A stretch of DNA of 64,000 nt from VRUE01 sp963725085 (GCA_963725085.1 CAVRXM010000005.1:1-64000), one strand, 5' to 3'; positions 41,751 to 50,265 are shown, counted from the first letter of the stretch. Notes: generated by a model from the sequence alone, not told the origin. Translations and numbers: made by a program.

Positions 41751-42142
41751 AGGTCGGGCTGGGTTTTTCCCTCGCCGTAATCGGGGATCTGCTGGACCGC
41801 CCACCCGTTGCCGTCGGGGTCGCTGAAATAGACGAATCGGCCCCAGGGGAAGTCCTGGATCTCGGAGACCTTGACGCCCCGGCCGGCGAGCTCCTCGCGG
41901 GCGGCCTCGATCTCCTCGACGACCATCTGCAGCCCTTCGAGAGATCCGGGCGCCATCTCGGTGATCCCCTCGCCGATCGCGATCGAGCAGTTCGACCCCG
42001 GCGGCGTGAGCTGGATGAAGCGAAGGCCCTCTTCGACGGTTACGTCGTTGTCCAGGGAGAACCCGGCGTTCTCCGTGTAGAAGGCCTTCGCCCTGTCGAC
42101 GTCGGAGACGGGGACCGGGATCAGCTCCAGTTTCATCTCCAT
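41747..42142 (-). CDS. VOC family protein
   Basis: A 131-residue single-domain VOC protein (LIPVPVSDVDRAKAFYTENAGFSLDND, EEGLRFIQLTPPGSNCSIAIG, FVYFSDPDGNGWAVQQIP). The end PDYGEGKTQPDL is typical of a common actinobacterial subgroup of unknown substrate. It overlaps the end of glpD convergently by 4 bases and is divergent from the transaldolase-like gene at 42190. Confidence 0.85.
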   Translation of the reverse strand: MEMKLELIPVPVSDVDRAKAFYTENAGFSLDNDVTVEEGLRFIQLTPPGSNCSIAIGEGITEMAPGSLEGLQMVVEEIEAAREELAGRGVKVSEIQDFPWGRFVYFSDPDGNGWAVQQIPDYGEGKTQPDL

Positions 42143-42189
42143 CGACCCGACTCTACCGACCCATCTGCGCCCTGCAATATGGTGAGCAC

Positions 42190-42885
42190 ATGAGACTTTT
42201 CATCGACACAGGCAACGTCGCCGAGGTCGAGGAGATCGCCTCCTGGGGCATCCTCTCCGGCGCAACCACTAACCCTTCGCTGCTCGCCAAGGAGGACGGC
42301 GACCCGGGGGAGAGCATCAGGCGGATCTGCGACCTGGTCGGAGGCCCGACCTCGGCCGAGGTCGTCTCCGAGGACGTCGAGGGGATGCTCGACGAGGGTC
42401 GGGCGCTGAGCGAGTTGCACGAGCACATCGTCGTCAAGGTGCCGTTCAACAGAGAGGGGCTGGAGGTGACGAAGGCCCTGACCGGCGAGGGGATCCCGGT
42501 CAACATGACCCTCGTCTTCTCGCCGAACCAGGCGCTGCTCGCGGCGGCGGCGGGGGCGACCTACGTCTCCTGCTTCATGGGCCGCCTCGACGACATCTCA
42601 GTCGACTCGACCGTGGTGCTGGAGGAGATCGCCGACACCCTGCGGTCCGGCGGCATGACCTCGGAGATCATCGCCGCCTCGATCCGCCACCCCGAGCACA
42701 TCGTCGCGGCGGCGCGGATCGGGTGCGAGATCGCGACGACGCCGGCGAAGGTGCTGCGCCAGATGCTCGACCACCCGCTCACCGACGCCGGCGCGTCGAA
42801 GTTCCGCGCCGACTGGGAGAGCCGCCCGGAGTTCGGCGAATGGCTGAGCGAGCTGACGAGCAAGCGCCTCGCGGCGGCCGGCTGA
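42190..42885 (+). CDS. Transaldolase-like / fructose-6-phosphate aldolase family protein
   Basis: A 231-residue single TIM-barrel of the short transaldolase (TalC/Fsa) family. The start MRLFIDTGNVAEVEEIASWGILSGATTNPSLLAKE is diagnostic. The Schiff-base lysine is K83 in HIVVKVPFN, and MTLVFSPNQALLAAAAGATYVSCFMGRLDD follows. It moves or cleaves three-carbon ketol units in the pentose phosphate area. Sequence alone does not decide between transaldolase and F6P aldolase. Confidence 0.9.
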   Translation: MRLFIDTGNVAEVEEIASWGILSGATTNPSLLAKEDGDPGESIRRICDLVGGPTSAEVVSEDVEGMLDEGRALSELHEHIVVKVPFNREGLEVTKALTGEGIPVNMTLVFSPNQALLAAAAGATYVSCFMGRLDDISVDSTVVLEEIADTLRSGGMTSEIIAASIRHPEHIVAAARIGCEIATTPAKVLRQMLDHPLTDAGASKFRADWESRPEFGEWLSELTSKRLAAAG

Positions 42886-42902
42886 ACTAACCTCTCGCGG
42901 CA

Positions 42903-43718
42903 ATGACGAGGAGCGAACTGGAGTCGAAGCCGCTTGCCGAGCTGCACACGCTCGCAGCCGAGCAGGGAATCGAGCGCTACCGGATGCTGTCGAAGGCCGA
43001 GCTGGTCGACCGCCTCGCCGACGGCGGGCCCGATAGCGGGTCGGGCCAGAAATCGGGGTCGCGGGGCGCCTCCGGCCGCCGCCGCCAGCGCGACCGCGAG
43101 CGCAAACCGCGCCAGTCCCGCCAGCGGGATCGCGGCGATCGCGGCGGGCAACGGCGAGAGCGCAGGCCCGAGAAGCCGGAGAAACAGGAGCCGGAGCCGA
43201 GGGCCGAGGCCCAGCCCGAGCCGGCCGCCGCCCCGTCGGAGCGGCCGCGCCGCAAACGCCGACGCCGTCGCTGGGGCCGGCGACGCAAGGACATCAGCGT
43301 CCAGGACCTGCTGCTCCCGGCGACGGGGGCGAGGACGATCGTCTATGGGGAGAGCCGTGAGGCCTGCACGGCGCTGCTGCGCGAAGTCGCCTCCGACCTC
43401 TCGGGGGCCTCGAGCGGGCCCGACCCGATCGCCCTCCTCGTCGACCCGAGCCCGGATGAGCTTGCCGCCTGGAAGCGCGATGCGCCGGCAGCCGAGATCG
43501 TCTCCGCCGGCCAGGCCCGCCACGCGAACGACGCCGTCGCCCAGGCCGCGCGCCGCGCCGAGTCGGGCGAGGACGTGATCGTCCTGATCGACTCCCTCAG
43601 CCGCTTCGCCGAGGCCTTCAAGGCCGCCAACGAGGCGAAGGACCTGTTCGACGCCGGCCAGGTCGTCGCCGGCGGCGGCTCGCTCACCGTGGTCGCCGCG
43701 GTCGAGCGCTCGGACTGA
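42903..43718 (+). CDS. Rho-like protein lacking the P-loop
   Basis: A 271-residue protein. Residues 1-40 form a Rho N-terminal SAP-like helix bundle (LESKPLAELHTLAAEQGIERYRMLSKAELVDRLAD). Residues about 45-125 are very basic and disordered. Residues about 130-271 align with the Rho ATPase core: QDLLLPATGARTIVYG, the Walker B-like DVIVLIDSLSRFAEAF, and GGGSLTVVAAV. Where Rho has its Walker A (A-P-K-A-G-K-T) this protein has GESREACT, and the rest of the Rho ring domain is missing. It cannot hydrolyse ATP as Rho does; a regulatory or RNA-binding role is inferred. Confidence 0.75.
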   Translation: MTRSELESKPLAELHTLAAEQGIERYRMLSKAELVDRLADGGPDSGSGQKSGSRGASGRRRQRDRERKPRQSRQRDRGDRGGQRRERRPEKPEKQEPEPRAEAQPEPAAAPSERPRRKRRRRRWGRRRKDISVQDLLLPATGARTIVYGESREACTALLREVASDLSGASSGPDPIALLVDPSPDELAAWKRDAPAAEIVSAGQARHANDAVAQAARRAESGEDVIVLIDSLSRFAEAFKAANEAKDLFDAGQVVAGGGSLTVVAAVERSD

Positions 43719-43744
43719 GCGGGACCCCGGAAACTCGGACCCGA

Positions 43745-43779
43745 ATCAAGTTCTCCACCTATGGGCCGGAGAACTTGAT
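43745..43779. terminator. Perfect 12-bp hairpin between convergent genes
   Basis: ATCAAGTTCTCC (43745-43756) and GGAGAACTTGAT (43768-43779) pair around 11 bases. The Rho-like gene and the minus-strand gene at 43843 both end here. The stem is unusually A/T-rich for this genome, and no T tract follows. Confidence 0.65.
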
Positions 43780-43842
43780 GAGATTTGGTCAGCTCGCGGC
43801 GACCGCGGACGGTGGTCGCGCTGCTCGAAGCGGCCGAGCGAC

Positions 43843-44322
43843 TCAGCCGCGGTAGGCGATGCGGCGCCAGGAGGGCTCTTTGGAGAGCTCGATCAGCTCC
43901 GAGCTGCGGTCCGGCTGGACGTATCCGAAGGTCTGGGTGCGCTCGTCGAAGACGACGTCGAGCTCGCCCTCCTTCACCCGCTGGTCGAGCCAGGCGCCGC
44001 GGAAGACGAGGCGGCGAAGCCAGTGGACGAGGCTGCGGTTGGCGGGCCCGACCAGGTCCTCCCAGTTCTCGTTGATGTGCTCGCCGAGGCGCGAGCTGGG
44101 CTCGTCGATCTCGCCGTTGACCGCGAGGTCGAGGAGGTCGTTGAGCTCGTCGCGGGTGAGGCCCTGGTCGACGAACCCGAGTTTGACCGCGGCCTGCTCG
44201 ACGCGCTGGCCGAAGTCGTCCTCGTTGAAGGCGAAGCGGAGCTCGCCGTACTCGAGCACGTAGTCGGAGCCCGACTCGTAATTCCCTCTTCGGGTCGTCT
44301 TCCTATTCACGTTGAAGCCCAT
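43843..44322 (-). CDS. Hypothetical protein
   Basis: A 159-residue soluble, acidic protein with no family recognised. It begins MGFNVNRKTTRRGNYESGSDYVLEYGELRFAFNEDDFGQ and has helical stretches (LTRDELNDLLDLAVNGEIDEP) and a C-terminal WRRIAYRG. It lacks a signal peptide and membrane spans. Good coding quality and no competing frame support it. The PH-like membrane protein gene upstream (44368-44934) is on the same strand, 45 bases away. Confidence 0.6.
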   Translation of the reverse strand: MGFNVNRKTTRRGNYESGSDYVLEYGELRFAFNEDDFGQRVEQAAVKLGFVDQGLTRDELNDLLDLAVNGEIDEPSSRLGEHINENWEDLVGPANRSLVHWLRRLVFRGAWLDQRVKEGELDVVFDERTQTFGYVQPDRSSELIELSKEPSWRRIAYRG

Positions 44323-44367
44323 TCCGCCTCCGCAAGCCCAGCGGGGACAGGTGGTAGATCATGCCGG

Positions 44368-44934
44368 TCATCGTATCTGCGCGCTTACCGCGGGCGACGC
44401 CTGAAAGAGGGTTTGCACATGATCGGGGTAGCGATCCTCGAGCAGCGCGTTGAGCTCGTCGCAGAGCGGGCGCATCTGCTCGAGTGTGTCGCGGAAGTTC
44501 CAGACGAGGCTCTCGCGCCCCAGAGCCCAGATCCCGATCTCGCTCCCGTCGGCTCTGGTCAGGATCGGGCACGGGGTTCCGTTGCCGGCGCCGGGCTGGA
44601 CTCCGGGCGCGAAGGAGACCGCTGAGCCGCCGGGGACCGTCCAGGTCCGCAGCGGCCCGCGGATCACGATGCCGTCCGCTCCGATCCAGATCCCCGACCT
44701 CGAGATCCTCCAGGCGAAGTAGAGGTAGGGCGCCGCCAGGGCGACGATCGCCACGGCGCCTGCCGGCACGCTCCGGCCCCCGCCGTCCCCCGCCGCCCCG
44801 ATGGCCTTCGGCAGCACCATCGCGATGATGACGCCGACGATCGCAACGAGGCTGGTCACGAACCACCTGAGCCGCGAGGCTCGCCGCAGCCAGGCGTCCC
44901 CGCGGACCTCGATCGTGGAGGATTTCTGCGCCAT
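44368..44934 (-). CDS. Membrane protein with PH-like domain
   Basis: A 188-residue protein. Two spans lie at about 24-45 and 63-80, followed by a beta-rich segment (SRSGIWIGADGIVIRGPLRTWTVPGGSAVSFAPG, GSEIGIWALGRE) like bacterial PH domains, and a C-terminal helix (FRDTLEQMRPLCDELNALLEDRYP). Such proteins are common in actinobacteria without known function. The ATG at 44934 is chosen for its N-terminus before the first span. Confidence 0.65.
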   Translation of the reverse strand: MAQKSSTIEVRGDAWLRRASRLRWFVTSLVAIVGVIIAMVLPKAIGAAGDGGGRSVPAGAVAIVALAAPYLYFAWRISRSGIWIGADGIVIRGPLRTWTVPGGSAVSFAPGVQPGAGNGTPCPILTRADGSEIGIWALGRESLVWNFRDTLEQMRPLCDELNALLEDRYPDHVQTLFQASPAVSAQIR

Positions 44935-45040
44935 CGGTTCAATATCGGCCGTCGGGCGGGGTCGTTGTAGGCCTGAACCCGGCTTCTTGACCCGGCTCTG
45001 CCGCCCGGCGGGTGGTGGATCATGCGGGGCGCCGCCAAAC

Positions 45041-45772
45041 GTGATCGACCTCCACTGCCACATCCTTCCCGCGATCGACGACGGGGCGAGGGATCTCGCC
45101 GACAGCGTCGGGATGGCGCGCCAGGGTGTGGCCGACGGCATCGAGGCGATCTGCGCCACTCCGCACATCCGCCATGACCACGACGTCCGGATCGCCGAGC
45201 TGGCCGGACGGGTCGCGGTCCTCAACGTCCGCCTCGCCGACGAGGACCTCCCGGTCGTCGTGCTCCAGGGTGGCGAGGTCGCCGAGACCGCGGTCGAGGG
45301 GCTCGACGAGGAGGACCTTGAACGCGTCACCCTCGGCGCCGGGCGCTGGGTTCTGCTCGAGCCGGCGCCCGGGCCGCTCGGCGACAGCCTCGAGCGGCGT
45401 GTGGAGGAGCTGGCGGCACGCGGCCACCGAGCGCTGATCGCCCACCCCGAGAGGCACGTCGCCGCCGACATGTTCGAGCGCCTCGCCCGCCTCGTCGATC
45501 GCGGCGCCCTGATCCAGATGACCGCCGACTACCTCCTGCGCGAGCAGATGGCGGAGGGCATGCTCGCGATGGCCGAGCGCGGCCTGGTCCACGTCCTCTC
45601 GAGCGATGCCCACTCCGCGGCTTTCGGCAGGCCGGTGGCGTTGAGCCCGGCCCTCGAGCGGCTCAGGGCGCTGGACCTCCTGCGACCGCACATCGAGTGG
45701 ATCGCGAACCAGGCGCCGCACGCGATCGCCGAGGGGCTCGAGCTCGAGGTGCCCTACCCGGTAGCCCTCTAG
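45041..45772 (+). CDS. CpsB/CapC-type PHP-domain phosphatase
   Basis: A 243-residue metal-dependent phosphatase of the PHP superfamily (tyrosine-protein phosphatase CpsB type). It opens IDLHCHILPAIDDGARDLADSVGMAR with the HxH metal ligands. CATPHIRHDHD, ALIAHPERH and LSSDAHS supply further metal ligands. Family members dephosphorylate the tyrosine kinase that regulates capsule export; no kinase or capsule genes are in view. GTG start. Confidence 0.85.
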   Translation: MIDLHCHILPAIDDGARDLADSVGMARQGVADGIEAICATPHIRHDHDVRIAELAGRVAVLNVRLADEDLPVVVLQGGEVAETAVEGLDEEDLERVTLGAGRWVLLEPAPGPLGDSLERRVEELAARGHRALIAHPERHVAADMFERLARLVDRGALIQMTADYLLREQMAEGMLAMAERGLVHVLSSDAHSAAFGRPVALSPALERLRALDLLRPHIEWIANQAPHAIAEGLELEVPYPVAL

Positions 45773-46701
45773 TCGAGCGGGCGCAGCTCCACCCGTTGCG
45801 CGAGGTCGGAGACGACGGCGCCGTCGGCGCTGCCGAGCCCGTTGCGGAGGAAGTTCGCGGCACCGGCGGCGGCGCCGATCCGCACCGTCTCCTCCCACTC
45901 GCGGCCGGTCGCGATGCAGGCCGCGAGCGCGCCCATCATCGAGTCGCCGCAGCCCTCCCGAGCCCCGCGCTCGAATCGCGGCGGGGCGAGCTCCCAGGCG
46001 CGACCGTCGCGCACGACCAGGGCCGGCTCCTCGGCCCGGGTGATGATCACGGCCCCGGCCCCCGCCTCGAGCAGGCGCTCGGCGCCGGCGCGCATCCGGT
46101 CGGGGGTGTCGACCGGGCCGTTGATGTAGCGGGCCAGCTCCCAGTCGTTGATCTTGGCCAGCTCCGGCCGGCCCTCGAGGGCGCTGTCGAGCCTGGGGGG
46201 CGAGAGGTCGACGATCACCGGCGTCCCGTTGGCGCGGACGTCGGCGACGAGATTGCCGTAGACCTCGGGTGGCATCGCTTCGGCGGGGAACGCCCCGCAG
46301 ACCGCGAGCACGTCGGCGTCGAGCGCCGCCGCGCAGGCGACCGAGAAGAGGTCGTCGACCTCGTGCCGGGTCAGCGCGGGGCCTGGGCTCATCGCAAGCG
46401 GCTCGCGATGGCCGCTGCGCCGATCGTGCAGGTAGCACCCGCTCGAGCCACCGGTCTCGACCAGGCGCAGCTCGATCGGCAGCTGCTCGAGCAGCGGGCG
46501 CAGGACGGTTCCGGTCTCGCCACCGATGTAGCCGCAGAGCAGGACCTCGGCGCCGAGCGCGGCAGCCATCCGCGCCACCCACACGCCCTGGCCGGCGGCA
46601 TGGAGATGGATGTCGTCGACGGCCTCGACCGGGACGGCCTCGACCGTGACCGAGAGCATCGGGCTCGGCCCGAAAACCACGACGTTGCCCTCGGGGGCCA
46701 T
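45769..46701 (-). CDS. PfkB family sugar kinase (1-phosphofructokinase-like)
   Basis: A 310-residue ribokinase-fold kinase. It has GQGVWVARMAAALGAEVLLCGYIGG in the N-terminal sugar-binding part and the C-terminal signature REGCGDSMMGALAACIA, where GCGD contains the catalytic base aspartate. The opening VVVFGPSPMLSVTVEAVP resembles the FruK/LacC branch. The substrate, probably a phosphosugar or tagatose/fructose derivative, is not certain. Its end overlaps the PHP phosphatase gene convergently by 4 bases. Confidence 0.85.
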   Translation of the reverse strand: MAPEGNVVVFGPSPMLSVTVEAVPVEAVDDIHLHAAGQGVWVARMAAALGAEVLLCGYIGGETGTVLRPLLEQLPIELRLVETGGSSGCYLHDRRSGHREPLAMSPGPALTRHEVDDLFSVACAAALDADVLAVCGAFPAEAMPPEVYGNLVADVRANGTPVIVDLSPPRLDSALEGRPELAKINDWELARYINGPVDTPDRMRAGAERLLEAGAGAVIITRAEEPALVVRDGRAWELAPPRFERGAREGCGDSMMGALAACIATGREWEETVRIGAAAGAANFLRNGLGSADGAVVSDLAQRVELRPLD

Positions 46702-46743
46702 CGTCAGAGGCTAGTCGAGGCGACTACCGCGAGCGGGAGAGAG

Positions 46744-47199
46744 TCAGCTCCCCCAGACCCCTGTTTTTTCCCCGGTGAGTCGGCAGCCACCGAGATTTCC
46801 GCCGGAGACGGTGCAGGGGTATGTGATGTCGCCATCGGGGGCGCGGATGATCGTGAAGACGTTGCCGGTGCTCGCCGATTCGACGTCGATTTCGTAGCCG
46901 TTGCCTTCCGGTTTCACTTCGACCGGGCTTTCGGGCCCGCCCGGCAGGGTCGGCTCGATCGCAACCAGCCCGGGCAGGCCGCACTTGGCTTCGTCGTAGC
47001 CGTTGTTGTCCGAGGCGCAGGTCTCCATCGCGACCTCGGCGGAGTGGGCGGTGGCCTTCGCCTTCGAGTCGCCCGCCTTGCCGGTCTGGTTGAAGAAGAC
47101 CGGCAGCGCGATCGCGGCAAGGATGCCGATGATCAGCGTCACGACCAGGAGCTCGATCAGGGTGAACCCGGCCTCGGGGTCTTTGAAACGGTCCGCCAT
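46744..47199 (-). CDS. Type IV pilin-like protein
   Basis: A 151-residue prepilin. A short basic leader precedes the cleavage motif EAG-FTLIELLVVTLIIGILAAIALPVF, with Glu at mature position 5 and the expected hydrophobic helix. The C-terminal domain has two cysteine pairs (METCASDNN, AKCGLPG, YPCTVSGGNLGGCRLTG). It needs a prepilin peptidase and a PilB/PilC machine, none of which is adjacent. Codon use matches its neighbours. The ATG at 47199 is used. Confidence 0.9.
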   Translation of the reverse strand: MADRFKDPEAGFTLIELLVVTLIIGILAAIALPVFFNQTGKAGDSKAKATAHSAEVAMETCASDNNGYDEAKCGLPGLVAIEPTLPGGPESPVEVKPEGNGYEIDVESASTGNVFTIIRAPDGDITYPCTVSGGNLGGCRLTGEKTGVWGS

Positions 47200-47308
47200 C
47201 ACGACGGTATCGGTGCCGGAAAAGCCGTTTTGTAGACCTGAAGCCGGGTTCTCATGCGATCTCAACCGTTGGGGGAGGAATTCCGGGTAGCCGCTCCTTC
47301 CAGTTCTG

Positions 47309-47682
47309 ATGGCACCGCGCGAGATCGCGAAGAGGCTGCGCCGTCTGCCGAGGAGGCAGGTCCGCGGACGCGAGGTCCCGGTGGCGAGGGATTCCGCTCC
47401 CGTCTGCTCGGGCTCGCGCTGCTCGATCGCACGCAGGCCGGCCCGGGCCTGCTCATTCCCCGCTGCCGCAGCGTCCACACCTTCGGGATGCGCTTCGCCG
47501 TCGACCTCCACTTCCTCGATCGCCGCGGGGCGCCGACTTCGGTCCGCCGCGGCGTTCCTCCAAACCGCGTGGTGTCGGATGCGGCGGCATTCGCCGTTCT
47601 CGAGGTGCCGAGCGGGCCCGGCCCGAATCCTCAACCGGATTGCCGCGGTGGGGACCCTGCTCCGAGCGAACGATGGCGCTAG
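47309..47682 (+). CDS. DUF192 family protein, one frameshift
   Basis: About 124 residues. The N-terminal part MAPREIAKRLRRLPRRQVRGREVPVAR is in one frame, and the DUF192 core (FRSRLLGLALLDRTQAGPGLLIPRCRSVHTFGMRFAVDLHFLD, then VVSDAAAFAVLEVPSG) in another. One missing base in the GGG at 47387-47389 would join them. DUF192 proteins are small and of unknown function. The pilin gene is divergent. Confidence 0.6.
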
Positions 47683-47983
47683 CCCATTGTCCGACTGACA
47701 TACCGCAGGGCACGCCGAACACGTTCAGCCCCAGGGTGAAGCTGCCGTCGTAGATAACCCCATCGGCTCCGGTGACCGAGAACGGCGTCACCGTGAAGAA
47801 GGTTCCGGTGCCAGTGCCGTTATCTATCTCCTGTGTGGTCCCCGCCGGCGTCACCGGCTGCTGGAACTCTTCCTTCTGAATGAAGATCACGTCCTCCGAC
47901 GGCGTGATGTTCATGTGCAGCGTCGAGTTGCCGCTCGAAGAGGTGCATGTCGCCCCGAAGGTCAGCGGCGGCCGAGTGAACAT
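47453..47983 (-). CDS. Possible secreted/structural hypothetical protein (end uncertain)
   Basis: The first 105 residues or so (MFTRPPLTFGATCTSSSGNSTLHMNI, FTVTPFSVTGADGVIYDGSFTLGLNVFGVPCGMSVG) have clean GC-ending codons and a beta-rich composition, so they look truly coding. A GGAGG lies ten bases before the ATG. The frame then runs antisense through DUF192 with an arginine-rich, unlikely sequence, so the real end is probably near 47680 and disturbed by an indel or truncation. No family recognised. Confidence 0.4.
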   Translation of the reverse strand: MFTRPPLTFGATCTSSSGNSTLHMNITPSEDVIFIQKEEFQQPVTPAGTTQEIDNGTGTGTFFTVTPFSVTGADGVIYDGSFTLGLNVFGVPCGMSVGQWASAIVRSEQGPHRGNPVEDSGRARSAPRERRMPPHPTPRGLEERRGGPKSAPRGDRGSGGRRRSASRRCGRCGSGE

Positions 47984-48177
47984 CGCATCCAAACCTCCAC
48001 ACGGTTGACGCTCTTGGCCTCGCAACCCGGAGGGCGCGGGGCCCTCAAGCTGAAATCTCCAAGCCCCACCATAGGCACTCGTCAAACCAAAACGGACGAA
48101 AAGCCGCCATGGCGGGTTGCCGAAGACGGCCGGTCGGGCGGGGGGAGAAACCAGAAGCCCGCCGACTTGACCCGGCG

Positions 48178-48891
48178 ATGCTGCCGGAACGAGAGGAGAT
48201 CGCCACCGTCGTCGTCTGCGAGGACGACGAGCCGACCCTCGAGCTTCTCTGTGATCACCTGACGGCGGACCGGTTCGGCGCGATGCCGGCGCCAAGCGCC
48301 TCGGACGCGCTGCGGCTCTGCCGTTACAAGCAGCCCGACCTCCTCCTGCTCGACCTTGCCCTGCCCGACGCCTCTGGCCTCGACGTTCTGCGCGAGATCC
48401 GCGAGTCGGACGGAGTCGCATCGCGGTTCGACCCGCTTCTCCCGGTCGTCGTCCTCACCGGCCGCGGCGCCGACGCCGACCGGGTCCGCGGTTTCGAGAT
48501 CGGGGCTGACGACTATGTGGTGAAGCCGTTCCACTACCCCGAGCTGCGGGCACGGATCGCGGCGGTGCTGCGGCGCCGCTCGAATCGCCGTGACGGACCT
48601 CGGCGCGTCGGCGAGATCGTCGTCGATCCGGCCCGCCGCAAGGCCTGGGTCGGCGACCGCGAGGTGCTGCTCTCCAACAAGGAGTTCTCGCTGCTCAGGG
48701 TGTTGGCGGCCGAGCCGCACCGGGTCTTCACCAAGGCGGACCTGCTCGGCGAGGTCTGGGGTTACCGGACCCCGGCGCGGACCCGGACGCTCGACTCCCA
48801 CGCCAGCCGGCTGCGGCGCAAGCTCGATCCCGAGCAGGGCCGCTACGTCGTCAATTGCTGGGGCGTCGGATACCGCCTGGTGGACGGGTGA
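48178..48891 (+). CDS. OmpR-type response regulator
   Basis: A 237-residue two-domain regulator. The receiver (about 10-130) has the acidic pair CEDDEPTLELL, the phospho-accepting aspartate in PDLLLLDLALPD, VVVLTGRG and the lysine in DDYVVKPF. The C-terminal winged helix shows LLSNKEFSLLRVLAAEPHRVFTKADLLGEVWGY and RTLDSHASRLRRKL. Its histidine kinase follows with a stop/start overlap. Targets are unknown; the pilus genes directly downstream are candidates. Confidence 0.9.
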   Translation: MLPEREEIATVVVCEDDEPTLELLCDHLTADRFGAMPAPSASDALRLCRYKQPDLLLLDLALPDASGLDVLREIRESDGVASRFDPLLPVVVLTGRGADADRVRGFEIGADDYVVKPFHYPELRARIAAVLRRRSNRRDGPRRVGEIVVDPARRKAWVGDREVLLSNKEFSLLRVLAAEPHRVFTKADLLGEVWGYRTPARTRTLDSHASRLRRKLDPEQGRYVVNCWGVGYRLVDG

Positions 48892-49538
48892 CGGGCTTCA
48901 GGCTCGGAGGGACGCGACGCGCCGCTCTGAATGAGGCGCTGCACGAGCTGAGACGTCCGCTGCAGGCGCTCGCCCTCGCCGTCGGGCCCGGTCGGGCCGC
49001 GGCCGGCGGCGTCGAGAGCTCGCTGCTGCTCGTCACCGCGGCGGTGGATCGCCTCGACGAGGAGATAAACGGTCGCGGCTCGAAGCGCTCCAGAGCGGTG
49101 GTCCATGTGCGTCCGCTGCTGGAGGCGGCGGTCGCCCGCTGGCGCGCCCGCGCCCGCCTCTCCGGCGCCCAGCTGGTTCTGGTCGGCGCCCCGCCCGCCG
49201 TCGTCGACGGGGAGCCGATCGGTCTCGCGCAGGCGCTCGACAACCTGATCGTCAACGCGATCGAGCACGGAGGCCCGGTGATCGAGGTCGGGGCGCGCCG
49301 CTGCGGCGGCCGGCTCCGGGTCGCGATCGCCGACTCCGGCCGGGACGGGCCCGGACCGACCCGGAGGCGGGCCCCGGCGGTGGCCATCGCGAGGCTCGGC
49401 GCGAGGGGGCGCCGCGGCCACGGGCTCGCCGTCGTCCGCCGGGTCGCCGCTGTGCACGGGGGAGAGTTCGAGCTCCGCTACACGGAGCTGGGCTCGGTCG
49501 CGACCCTCGATCTGCCGTTGGCCGACAAGCCGGAATGA
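48888..49538 (+). CDS. Sensor-less histidine kinase
   Basis: A 216-residue soluble kinase. The H-box is ALHELRRPLQAL with the phospho-histidine near residue 20. The ATP domain has an N-box (ALDNLIVNAIEHG), a short G1 region (VAIADSGRDGPG) and G2 (GRRGHGLAVVRRVAAVHGG). There is no membrane span, PAS or HAMP domain, so input must come from a partner protein or the cytosol. GTG start overlaps the regulator stop. The repeated element B starts at its own stop codon. Confidence 0.85.
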   Translation: MTGFRLGGTRRAALNEALHELRRPLQALALAVGPGRAAAGGVESSLLLVTAAVDRLDEEINGRGSKRSRAVVHVRPLLEAAVARWRARARLSGAQLVLVGAPPAVVDGEPIGLAQALDNLIVNAIEHGGPVIEVGARRCGGRLRVAIADSGRDGPGPTRRRAPAVAIARLGARGRRGHGLAVVRRVAAVHGGEFELRYTELGSVATLDLPLADKPE

Positions 49539-49602
49539 GCGCGGAGCGAGCTAGCGTCCATCTCTGCCACTTCGCGCCGCGAGCGAAGCGCGAGGCCTTG
49601 TC
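49536..49602 (+). repeat. Stop-codon-associated intergenic repeat, copy B
   Basis: It starts with the TGA of the histidine kinase gene and ends one base before the CpaB-like ATG. It shares the opening 15 bases and the gcgccgcgagcgaagcgcga block with copy A, and the tail ttgtc before the start codon with copy C. Confidence 0.75.
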
Positions 49603-50265
49603 ATGAGCAGGCGCGGGCGGGCGATCGCATTCCTGCTGCTGGCGCTCGCCGCGGCCGGCGCCGCCGCTGCGATCGCCGAGGGCTACGGGTCGCGGGTGGC
49701 ACTCGGTTACGGCCCACTTCGCCCGGTCGTCGTCGTCGAGTCGGCGCTCCCGGCGGGAGCTCGCCTTGGCACCCCGGAGGAGAGCGGAGCACTGATCGTG
49801 CGGAGGGTCCCGGAGCGTTTCGTCCCGCCCGGCTCCCTCGCCTCGCCGAGCGAAGCGAGAGGCTTGATGGCCGGCGCCCGGCTGCCCGCCGGCGCCTATC
49901 TCCAGGCCGCCCTGCTGCGCCCACCGGGGCAGGCCGGCCGCGGCGGTCCAGCGCTCGGCCGCGGACGCGGCCCGGTCGAGATCGCGGTCAGCGGCTCGGA
50001 TGCGCTGCTCCTCGGCGGCCCTGAGCCGAGCGGGGCGAAGATGGACGTGATCGTCACCTCCGAACCTGCCGGAGCCGGCGCGGGGAGGACCTACGTCGCC
50101 GCTCGGAGGGTGCCGATGCTGGCGCTGCGGCCGGCCCCCGAAGGCGCCGACGCCGAAGGCTCCTCGCTGGCCACTCTGGGACTGACCCGAGGCCAGGCGC
50201 TGCGCCTGATCTCCGCCGAGAGCTTCGCCCGGCGGGTGACTCTGCTGCCCGCGGGGGGGCGGTGA
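49603..50265 (+). CDS. cpaB: CpaB-like SAF-domain pilus assembly protein
   Basis: A 220-residue protein. An N-terminal signal-anchor (IAFLLLALAAAGAAAAIAEGY) is followed by a SAF domain (RPVVVVESALPAGARLG, VRRVPERFVPPGSLASPSEARGLMAGARLPAGAYL) and a C-terminal beta domain (KMDVIVTSEP). This matches the CpaB/RcpC family of Flp (Tad) pilus assembly proteins. It overlaps the CpaF gene by 4 bases. Confidence 0.8.
   Translation: MSRRGRAIAFLLLALAAAGAAAAIAEGYGSRVALGYGPLRPVVVVESALPAGARLGTPEESGALIVRRVPERFVPPGSLASPSEARGLMAGARLPAGAYLQAALLRPPGQAGRGGPALGRGRGPVEIAVSGSDALLLGGPEPSGAKMDVIVTSEPAGAGAGRTYVAARRVPMLALRPAPEGADAEGSSLATLGLTRGQALRLISAESFARRVTLLPAGGR

Noticed and set aside
42903..43718. A true transcription termination factor Rho
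   Set aside because: There is no Walker A, the Q- and R-loop parts of the ring are missing, and it is too short. It is annotated as Rho-like instead.
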